NCBI RefSeq assembly: GCF_000979455.1
Contig: NZ_JJOY01000024.1
Coordinates: forward strand, 142,988-206,987
Source of the DNA: Methanosarcina sp. 2.H.T.1A.6
Lineage (GTDB): Archaea; Halobacteriota; Methanosarcinia; Methanosarcinales; Methanosarcinaceae
Length of the DNA: 64,000 nt
Direction of reading: 5' to 3'
Part shown: positions 57,008 through 64,000 of the stretch, one piece after another
How the letters are laid out: each line of letters opens with the position of its first letter
Numbering within the stretch: the stretch's first letter is position 1
Notes under the pieces: generated by a model
What the model saw: the letters and a program-made list of their open reading frames with translations, nothing else
What the model was told of the DNA's origin: nothing
Database searches by the model: none
Made by a program: the position numbers and the translations under genes

Positions 57008-57279
57008 TTCATCTTCCCTGGAACTTTAAGCAATACTTTTTCAGAAACATAACATCCATAAATTTTGAATAATATAATCTTATCGTAGAAAATGCTGCGT
57101 ATGAATTTATTGTTGACAAAAGGAAGGCGAAAAAGAAGAGGAAAAGGAAGGTGAAAAAGAAGAGGAAAATAGGTAAAGAAAAGGAAAATAGGTAAAGAAA
57201 AGAAAACGGTAAAGAGAGAAAGCAAAGAAGGTAAAGAAAAAAGGTAAAGAAAAAATTAATAACGGCTTTAGAGCCGCTT

Positions 57280-58128
57280 TTATTTCAATTCCCTGGGCTG
57301 TTTTTCTTCAGGAAGTACAGGCAGGGCCATGGTATTGATCAGAAGTGGGCTTTTGATATCCTTTGCCCTTTCGATCACAAGTTCTTTTCCTTTCTGGGTA
57401 AGGGCAAAAAGCGGTACAGCAGTTCCAACCTGAGCAAGGGGTTTTACAAGGTCCCTGATAGGCTTTGAAGCGCAGCTGGTTACGATATCTGAATTTTCTA
57501 CCAGAGTCTGAGCTCCTTCCCTGGTTAAACCGGTAACATGTACCCCAATTACTATCAAATCAAGCCCGAGTTCGGCTTCAAGCTTCCGTAACTCTTTTGC
57601 GGTTTCACCGAAAGCCGCGGTTACTGCGATCTTTCTGTAACCGAGTTCGGCTGCCTTTTTCACTCCGGCAACCGGGTCCATTACGGCAGTTGAAGGGTCA
57701 AGCACAATTCCGCCGCGTTCTGTGATTCCATTTATGATGCCATCGATTGGCTCGGTTTCGACCAGGCCAGACATCCTGCCGCCCATACCCTGAACAAGGG
57801 TAGGGTTATTGGAAATGACAGTTCCTGCTCCTTCACAGGCGGTTACCGTTGTGTCAAGTAAACCTCTGCTCAGGCCTGTCATCATAACTTCAGATGCTCC
57901 AAATCCGACAAAGTCCTCGAGTTCCAGACGGCGCTTGTCCGTAAACATCCCGAAATCACTGATCCTGAACTCCATATTCTTCTTGACTTCTTCGGGGGTG
58001 ATCTTCTGGATTCCGCGCATCTTGGCAAAGAGGGGGCACCATTTGATTTCAGGCTCTCCGACTTCGACGACTTTCCCATCTTTTACGACGACTCTTGTTT
58101 TTCCAAGTAATTCCATTATATGAGGCAT
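57280..58128 (-). CDS. Methanogenesis marker protein 8 (DUF2099)
   Basis: A 282-residue protein of the methanogenesis marker 8 family (TIGR03275/DUF2099), conserved in methanogens with an unknown biochemical role. Visible family blocks are IKWCPLFAKMRGI, FGASEVMMTGLSRGLLD, CEGAGTVISNNPTLVQGMGG and SDIVTSCASKPIRDL. Conserved Cys may bind metal. It is a strong marker that the host is a methanogen. Start is Met 1 or Met 5. Confidence 0.92.
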   Translation of the reverse strand: MPHIMELLGKTRVVVKDGKVVEVGEPEIKWCPLFAKMRGIQKITPEEVKKNMEFRISDFGMFTDKRRLELEDFVGFGASEVMMTGLSRGLLDTTVTACEGAGTVISNNPTLVQGMGGRMSGLVETEPIDGIINGITERGGIVLDPSTAVMDPVAGVKKAAELGYRKIAVTAAFGETAKELRKLEAELGLDLIVIGVHVTGLTREGAQTLVENSDIVTSCASKPIRDLVKPLAQVGTAVPLFALTQKGKELVIERAKDIKSPLLINTMALPVLPEEKQPRELK

Positions 58129-58888
58129 AGTTCCACCTTTAAAAGCTGAGCAAAAAATATGAGTGTTAAGAAATTCAAATCCGGTAAAAATTGCAGGTAA
58201 AGTTTGTGGTTGCTTACTTAATAGTTTATTGGTTTTGGGCTTTTTGATTAAACTTCTGGCTTGTTACTGAATATTTTATTGCTTTGGCTTGTGGTTTACT
58301 ACTACTACTTTTTGAGTTATTTGCTATAAATGCAAAATTCATTGATTATTGTAGTCTGAGATTTCCACTCCATTTGAAGAGGATACCGTTTTTCTTTTTA
58401 GTTTTTTTTTAGTTTTTCTGATTAGTTTTTCTTTTAAATTTTTCTTATAAATTTTTCTTTTTAGTTTTTCTTTTTATTTCGTATTTTTTCCATAGTGCTC
58501 CGGCAAAAAGAAATACTTCCTTTTTGTACCTGATTTCAATTTGCCATCATACGGAATAAGACTGTAACCTTCAAGCAAAAAAGCTGGGTATTCCTGTTTG
58601 TCTCAGAGTTTTCCCTGCAGAACTCCATATTAACTTTTCAATCAGATTCTTAATATAAAGTCTTACTTTAGTTCTCTATAGTATCTGCATTTTCTGCTTG
58701 TTTGAAAATCACCAGAAATCCCTTCACGGTTTAAAATTATTTCGGATCTCATATAGTTGGCGTTATATATTATGTGTGATATAGGATAAATACAGGAGTA
58801 TTAAATTCAATTACTTTCCTTTCCGGAAGATATTAAAAATAAGGGATAAGGGCTTCTTCGGTCAGGAAAATATCAAGGGGGTGCAAGA
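58129..58888. other. 760-base T-rich gap
   Basis: Contains simple-sequence runs of TTTTTCTTTT and AGTTTTTCT (58380-58480) and the promoter side of the small-protein pair that follows. I see no gene. Confidence 0.35.
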
Positions 58889-59227
58889 TTGCTAAATATG
58901 AAGAGATATGGCAAGCTGTTGCTGAGCGCATATGTCATGAAGAAAATTAAGCCAGGGGGCTCCCAAAAGAATGGAGGAGTATTAAATAAATATGGTAAAT
59001 TAGTTCTTGGGGCATATATACTTGAGAAACTCACGTCAGAAAAATCTCAAAAAGAATTAGGGCTTGAAATAGAATCCGAAGGAGTAAAATTAGATGAAGC
59101 AGGGGAGGGATCTTCAATGAATAAATTTTGTAAGATAATGATGGGTATGCTTATCGGAGCTACAGTTATTTATGCTTTTAAGAAACATGCTGCTAAAAAG
59201 TGTGGGTACAAAATCAAAGTGCAATGA
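58889..59227 (+). CDS. Small membrane protein with three repeated modules
   Basis: 112 residues from TTG 58889 (GGGGG eight bases upstream; ATG 58898 is an alternative). It holds three versions of one module: KRYGKLLLSAYVMKKI, NKYGKLVLGAYILEKL, and MNKFCKIMMGMLIGATVIYAFKK, the third a clear membrane span. The acidic stretch between modules 2 and 3 is soluble. At DNA level each module is preceded by a G-rich ribosome-site-like sequence, and ATG 59118 (GGGGAGGG upstream) could start a separate 36-residue protein. Confidence 0.65.
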   Translation: MLNMKRYGKLLLSAYVMKKIKPGGSQKNGGVLNKYGKLVLGAYILEKLTSEKSQKELGLEIESEGVKLDEAGEGSSMNKFCKIMMGMLIGATVIYAFKKHAAKKCGYKIKVQ

Positions 59228-59248
59228 GACGAAAGGAGGGGTACGATA

Positions 59249-59761
59249 TTGCATAAAAATAATAACTGGGGCAAATTTCTTTTGGGGGTATTCGCAGGAG
59301 CTGCAATTGTATATACTGTTAAAAAGTATATGTGTAACAGGTCCCTTCCAGAGGCTTTCAAATCTCTTCCTCTTCACTTCAAACAGGGGCAGGTTCCTCC
59401 AAAGATAAAATCAATTTATCCTGACAGGCAGACTTTTGCGTTCAGGCATGATTCTCCTATCTGGATCGAATTCGATATGCCCATGAATAATGCAAGCATT
59501 ACGAAAGAGACCGTAATAGTAAGAAGTTCCGCATCATCAGAGCCTGTGGAAGGCCTACTGGATGCAGGGTCCAGAATAATGATGTTCCGTCCTTATGGCG
59601 AATATCCTATGGATGAGTCAGGTGCTGAAATAACAATTACCTTACTTGGAACCGAAACCGGATCAGGAGTCATAATAGACGAACGGGGAATTGCTCTGGA
59701 TGGCGATAACGACGGAAAAGCCGGAGGAGACTTTGTATATACTTACAGGCTTATAAACTGA
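59249..59761 (+). CDS. Membrane-anchored Ig-like (SbsA/Big_5-type) protein
   Basis: 170 residues from TTG 59249, with AGGAGGGG nine bases upstream. The N-terminal membrane segment NNWGKFLLGVFAGAAIVYTV is a further copy of the module in the preceding gene. The remainder is a Big_5/SbsA-type Ig domain: PPKIKSIYPDRQTFAFRHDS, PIWIEFDMPMNNASITKETV and a long terminal strand with calcium-like DGDNDGKAGGDF. It would face the cell exterior as an adhesion or envelope protein. Only 21 bases separate it from the preceding gene, so they are probably one operon. Confidence 0.82.
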   Translation: MHKNNNWGKFLLGVFAGAAIVYTVKKYMCNRSLPEAFKSLPLHFKQGQVPPKIKSIYPDRQTFAFRHDSPIWIEFDMPMNNASITKETVIVRSSASSEPVEGLLDAGSRIMMFRPYGEYPMDESGAEITITLLGTETGSGVIIDERGIALDGDNDGKAGGDFVYTYRLIN

Positions 59762-59960
59762 AATTTCTGCTCTCCGAAATAATCCCAGTTTTTTAACCTG
59801 TTTTCTTTTTCAATTTCTTTTTTTTACTGGTTTTTATTTTATCTAATTTTGTATAATTTTATCTAATTTTATCTAATTTTATCTAATTTTATTTTGTTTT
59901 GTATCGTTTGTCCAACCTGTCCATTTTTACATTAGTCTTTCTCATTATATTCTGTTTGAC

Positions 59961-62900
59961 TCAGTTCTTTTTCAATTTTTCCCCGCTTTCCTTCTCACAG
60001 TACCCTCCACCGCCCGGCGTCTCAATAACAAAAACATCTCCCCTTTTTAGCTTAATTTCAGCCTGTCCCTCAACCTCGAGAACACTGCTGTCTCTGCGGA
60101 TAAGCGTGTTCTTTCCGCACTTCCCGGGCCTGCCACCTTTGAGCCCGAAAGGCGGGAGTTTCCTGTGGCTTGAGAGAATGGCTGCATTCATATCTTTCAG
60201 GAACCTGATTTTCCGGACAACTCCGTTTCCGCCCCTGAATTTACCTTCTCCCCCACTTCCCTGCCGGATGGAAAACTCCTCAAGCAAAACCGGAAACCTT
60301 GTTTCAAGGATCTCAGGGTCGGTAATTCTTGAGTTGGTCATGTGGGTATGGACAGCATCCGTCCCTGAAAATCCGGGGCCTGCCCCTGCTCCTCCGCAGA
60401 TGGTTTCATAGTACTGGAAATCCGAATTTCCGAAGGTGAAATTATTCATAGTACCCTGGGAAGCCGCCAGCGTGCCAAGGGCTCCGAAAAGGGCATCAAC
60501 AATGTACTGCGAGGTCTCAACGTTGCCTGCAACAACTGCTGCAGGATATTCCGGCCTGAGCATGGAACCTTCGGGGATGATAATTTCAAGCGGCCTTAAA
60601 CAGCCTGCATTCAGGGGGATATCACTTTTTACAAGTGTCCTGAAAGCGTAGAGGACAGCAGCCAGGCAGACAGAGGCAGGAGCATTGAAATTATTTGAAA
60701 GCTGGGGGGAAGTACCCGTAAAATCGATTCTGGCACCCCGGTTCTTGCGGTCAATGGTGACTTTCACTTTAATTGCATTCCCGTCATCGAGCAAATAGGT
60801 GAATTCTCCGTCTGCAAGCCTGTCAATAACTCTTCTGACGGCTTCTTCAGCGTTATCCTGCACATGGCCCATATAAGCTTCAACGGTTTCAAGGGTGAAT
60901 TCTTCAACCATCCTGCGCAGTTCCTGAAGCCCTTTTTCATTTGCAGCTACCTGGGCCCGGAGGTCAGCCGTATTCTGGTCCGGGTTTCTTGCAGGGTATT
61001 TTCCCGAGTTCAGCCAGGACTTCAGCTTTTCTTCACAGAAACGTCCCTGTTTGACTATTTTCATGCCCTCGCTCAGCACCCCTTCTTCTTCAATGGTCCT
61101 GCTGCCCGGAGGCACGGAGCCCGGGCTTATTCCTCCTACATCGGCATGGTGGCCTCGGGAAGCCAGATAAAATCGGATCTCTCCGGAACTGCCAAACATC
61201 GGAGTAACAACCGTGATATCCGGGAGATGAGTGCCTCCATGATACGGGGAGTTTATCAGGTATACATCCCCTGCGTGCATTTCCTGAAACTGTGTCCGTA
61301 TAAGGGATTTTACGCATTCCCCCATGGAACCCAGGTGCACGGGGATGTGAGGAGCATTTGCTATCAGGTTTCCGTGCCTGTCGAAAATCGCACAGGAAAA
61401 GTCAAGCCTTTCCTTTATATTTACGGAATGGGCAGTTTTCTGCAGGGTGTAACCCATCTGCTCGGCAACGGACATGAACCTGTTATTGAAAATCTCAAGC
61501 ATTACAGGGTCAGCCTCTGTCCCGATGGCTGTCCTGGCAGGAAGCGGAACTCTGCGGGTAAGGAGAAGGTGGTTGCGTGCAGTAATCTCTCCTTCCCAGC
61601 CGGGTTCAATTATAATGGTAGTGTTTTTTTCAATTAGAATTGCAGGCCCACTTATACAGATCCCGGGCCTGAGTTCTTCTATCTGGAAGACAGGGGTTTC
61701 GCGGAATTCCCCATAACTGTACATCCGGACTCTGGAAACGGGTGAAAACACGGGATTATCTTCAATTTCAAGCAGAGGGTCAGAAACCCTCTCCGTAACC
61801 CCTATGACCTCCACAGAGACGGCTTCTACAAAAATGGATTTTCCTTCCATTACGAATCCGAAGCGTTTCTTGTGGGCTTCCTCAAACCCGGTCCTGAGGG
61901 CTTCTTTGTCCGCAAAATCTACATCTAACTGCGTGTCCGAACCTGCATAGCGCATATGGACTTTAAAGAGTGCAGCAATGCAGTCTTCCTTAACTCCCTG
62001 CTCCAGCATCATCAGTCGGCCTTCCGCCTCATGCCCCGCAAAAACAGATTTTAACTCGTTTATCAGCCCTTCTGACAGTTCAGCTCCAATATATTGTTCT
62101 TTGATCAGCCTCTGGTCTGCAAGCCCCATGCCGTATGCAGAAAGAACTCCGGCATAAGGGTGGATGAAAATGCTTTTAATTCCGAGGGCATCTGCAACCC
62201 TGCATGCGTGCTGGGCTCCTGCTCCTCCAAAGCAGCAGAGGGTATATTCTTTTATGTTATATCCCCGCTGGACCGAGATTTTTTTGATCGCATTTGCCAT
62301 ATTCTCGACTGCTACGGAAAGGAAACCCTCGGCTGCCTGCTCGGCTGTAAGGACACCGCTCTCATGGGTGCTTCTCTCGCCAGAGACCTCTTCAGCAAGT
62401 TTTTCAAATTTCCTGCGCACAATTTCAGAATCAAGAGGCTGGTCTGCGCCCGGTCCGAAGATTTTCGGGAACAATTCGGGCTGCAATTTCCCAAGCATAA
62501 GGTTGCAGTCCGTAACCGTTAAAGGTCCTCCTTTTCGGTAACATGCGGGTCCAGGGTCCGAGCCTGCAGAATCAGGTCCCACCCTGAACCTGCCCCCTTC
62601 GTAATGCAGGATCGAACCCCCGCCTGCTGCAACTGTGTGGATGCGCATCATAGGAGAACGCAGGCGCACACCTGCAACTTCTGTTTCCAGACTGCGTTCG
62701 TACTCCCCGCTGTACTGGGCTACATCCGTGGATGTCCCTCCCATGTCAAAAGTGATTATCTTTTTTGCCCCTGCCATTTCCGAGGTTGCAACTGCCCCCA
62801 CGATTCCCCCGGCAGGTCCGGAAAGGATGCAGTCCTTGCCCTGGAAAGCCCCCGAATCTATAAGCCCGCCGTTGGACTGCATGAACATTAGCCTGGGGCT

Positions 62901-63683
62901 ATTTTTCCCCTTACTTTTTTCCTCCAGGCTTTCTTTTTCAGGTGCTTTTTTTTCGCATTCTCTTTCGCATTCTCTTTCTCTTTCTTGCAGGTTCTTTTCG
63001 ACCATGTCAACATACCTGCGAAGCACCGGAGAGAGATATGCATCCACAACCGCTGTTTCCCCTCTGCTCACAAATTTTATTAGCGGGCTTGCCTGATGGG
63101 ACAGAGATACCTGCGTAAAACCGATTTTTCTGGCAAGTCTGCCGAGTTTTAGTTCATGATCGGGATAACGGTAGGCGTGCATAAGGATGATTGCAGCGGA
63201 TCGGATGCCAACTTTATATGCTTCTTCAAGCTCTTTTTTAGCGGCTTTCAGGTCCAGAGGTACAATTTCTTCCCCGTCTACCCCATACCTGCCGGAAACT
63301 TCGATTACCCTTTCATAGAGCTGGTCAGGAAGTTCGATTTTCTGAGCAAAAATATCCGGACGGTTCTGATACCCTATCCTCAAAGCATCTCCAAATCCCC
63401 GCGTTATGGCAAGAACAGTCCGTTCCCCTTTCCGTTCAAGGAGAGCATTTGTGCCAACGGTCGTGCCCATTTTTATGGCTTCAACTTCTTCCGAAGGAAA
63501 AGGTGCATTTTCAGGCAGCCCGAGGATCTGGCGGATCCCATGCATGGCTGCATCTTCATAATGAGACGGGGCTTCGGAAAGAAGTTTATGTGTAATCAGT
63601 GTTCCATCAGGGCGGCGGGCTACGATATCAGTAAACGTGCCTCCGCGGTCGATCCAGAACTGCCAGCGGGATTTGGGGGACAT
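59961..63683 (-). CDS. Hydantoinase/oxoprolinase A-B fusion protein
   Basis: A 1240-residue ATP-dependent 5-oxoprolinase/hydantoinase-type enzyme in which the HyuA part (about 1-690) and HyuB part (about 700-1240) are fused. HyuA features are [18 protein letters not shown] at the N-terminus, [20 protein letters not shown], and the ATPase [10 protein letters not shown]. HyuB features are [25 protein letters not shown] and [17 protein letters not shown]. Substrate cannot be told. ATG 63683 is chosen because 27 further upstream codons lack family similarity. An 80-residue Glu/Lys-rich insert sits in HyuA (about 265-300). Confidence 0.92.
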   Translation of the reverse strand: MSPKSRWQFWIDRGGTFTDIVARRPDGTLITHKLLSEAPSHYEDAAMHGIRQILGLPENAPFPSEEVEAIKMGTTVGTNALLERKGERTVLAITRGFGDALRIGYQNRPDIFAQKIELPDQLYERVIEVSGRYGVDGEEIVPLDLKAAKKELEEAYKVGIRSAAIILMHAYRYPDHELKLGRLARKIGFTQVSLSHQASPLIKFVSRGETAVVDAYLSPVLRRYVDMVEKNLQERERECERECEKKAPEKESLEEKSKGKNSPRLMFMQSNGGLIDSGAFQGKDCILSGPAGGIVGAVATSEMAGAKKIITFDMGGTSTDVAQYSGEYERSLETEVAGVRLRSPMMRIHTVAAGGGSILHYEGGRFRVGPDSAGSDPGPACYRKGGPLTVTDCNLMLGKLQPELFPKIFGPGADQPLDSEIVRRKFEKLAEEVSGERSTHESGVLTAEQAAEGFLSVAVENMANAIKKISVQRGYNIKEYTLCCFGGAGAQHACRVADALGIKSIFIHPYAGVLSAYGMGLADQRLIKEQYIGAELSEGLINELKSVFAGHEAEGRLMMLEQGVKEDCIAALFKVHMRYAGSDTQLDVDFADKEALRTGFEEAHKKRFGFVMEGKSIFVEAVSVEVIGVTERVSDPLLEIEDNPVFSPVSRVRMYSYGEFRETPVFQIEELRPGICISGPAILIEKNTTIIIEPGWEGEITARNHLLLTRRVPLPARTAIGTEADPVMLEIFNNRFMSVAEQMGYTLQKTAHSVNIKERLDFSCAIFDRHGNLIANAPHIPVHLGSMGECVKSLIRTQFQEMHAGDVYLINSPYHGGTHLPDITVVTPMFGSSGEIRFYLASRGHHADVGGISPGSVPPGSRTIEEEGVLSEGMKIVKQGRFCEEKLKSWLNSGKYPARNPDQNTADLRAQVAANEKGLQELRRMVEEFTLETVEAYMGHVQDNAEEAVRRVIDRLADGEFTYLLDDGNAIKVKVTIDRKNRGARIDFTGTSPQLSNNFNAPASVCLAAVLYAFRTLVKSDIPLNAGCLRPLEIIIPEGSMLRPEYPAAVVAGNVETSQYIVDALFGALGTLAASQGTMNNFTFGNSDFQYYETICGGAGAGPGFSGTDAVHTHMTNSRITDPEILETRFPVLLEEFSIRQGSGGEGKFRGGNGVVRKIRFLKDMNAAILSSHRKLPPFGLKGGRPGKCGKNTLIRRDSSVLEVEGQAEIKLKRGDVFVIETPGGGGYCEKESGEKLKKN

Positions 63684-63903
63684 GAAGGGAATAATTGTAG
63701 AGGTGGTATTAATTATTAATCTGAATATTCTGAATGTAACTCGATTTCCATGCCTTATTTTCAAAAAGACTATGAGAAAATCATATCTTTATGGGAAAAT
63801 CAGAATAAAAAGAAAAAGCTTTTGGAGTTAAAGTGTAAAAGGAAAGCAAAAGAATTGAAAGTTTTCTAGAGCTAAGCATGTAAATGAGGCAGATTGATGA
63901 CAA

Positions 63904-63950
63904 GTCAACTACCCCTGAGCTAAAGACTCAGGGGCTTGTCTAACAAGCCC
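63904..63950 (-). mobile_element. IS605-like right end of an element continuing past the window
   Basis: On the minus strand CCCCTGAG, loop TCTTTAG and CTCAGGGG are followed by TAGTTGAC; a second stem GGGCTTGT/ACAAGCCC overlaps it. This matches the family right-end layout, with the element body expected at higher coordinates beyond 64000. Confidence 0.55.
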
Positions 63951-64000
63951 TGGTTGACCAGATCACCGATTAGGAGCAACGGAAAATCGGTAAACGATAG

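Overview
The window is archaeal and most likely from a Methanosarcina-type methanogen. It carries methanogenesis marker protein 8, archaeal RIO2 kinase, an archaeal type IA topoisomerase, an aCPSF2/RNase J-like nuclease, DUF460, Tsr3, Dph6, archaeal PheT, separate PurS and PurQ subunits and an MTH865-family protein. Long AT-rich spacers, many tandem repeats, multi-PAS/GAF sensor kinases, FilR1-type winged-helix regulators and decayed insertion sequences also fit that genus. The species is not resolved. No rRNA or tRNA gene was recognised.

Layout. 1-9.0 kb: RIO2 (5' end cut by the window), a 995-residue sensor kinase, DUF460, a DUF2148 Fe-S protein and a beta-CASP nuclease. 8.8-11.9 kb: a loose region with a dispersed hairpin repeat, a solo IS605-like end, a universal stress protein, two small unlisted genes and a frameshifted coiled-coil remnant. 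11.9-20.2 kb: topoisomerase I, a SLOG protein, Tsr3, two small membrane proteins, and a 14-TM drug exporter preceded by four 29-bp repeats and followed by a FilR1 regulator. 20.4-29 kb: a lone DUF262-HNH protein, the two-subunit class I fumarate hydratase, a dying tnpB, a membrane HExxH protein and two tandem DUF389 paralogues. 29-38 kb: a metallo-beta-lactamase-fold enzyme, DUF2284, a formylglycine-generating-enzyme-like protein, a second FilR1 regulator, a tnpB broken by one stop, an EVE/Mrr-N-like protein and a secreted beta-propeller.

38-47.6 kb: PheT, Dph6, an orphan two-repeat CRISPR of type I-C-like sequence, RNase HII, PurQ/PurS, a fasciclin lipoprotein whose start codon appears to be ATC, a PNPOx-fold protein, a secreted protein and a CIA30 protein. 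48-58 kb: a PAS-GAF sensor, alpha-glucan phosphorylase, a shredded IS110 element, a DMT exporter, MTH865, small and hypothetical proteins, and methanogenesis marker 8. 58.9-64 kb: a pair of small membrane proteins built from one repeated 'ribosome-site plus membrane-segment' module, a fused hydantoinase A/B protein and the right end of another IS605-like element.

Most housekeeping genes stand alone; the clear operons are fumarate hydratase (TAATG overlap) and purS-purQ. The accessory signal is mainly small mobile DNA: five IS605-type right ends with only one near-complete tnpB, IS110 and IS4 fragments, a three-copy hairpin repeat family, one orphan CRISPR, and two possible stand-alone defence or modified-DNA proteins (DUF262-HNH and EVE-like).
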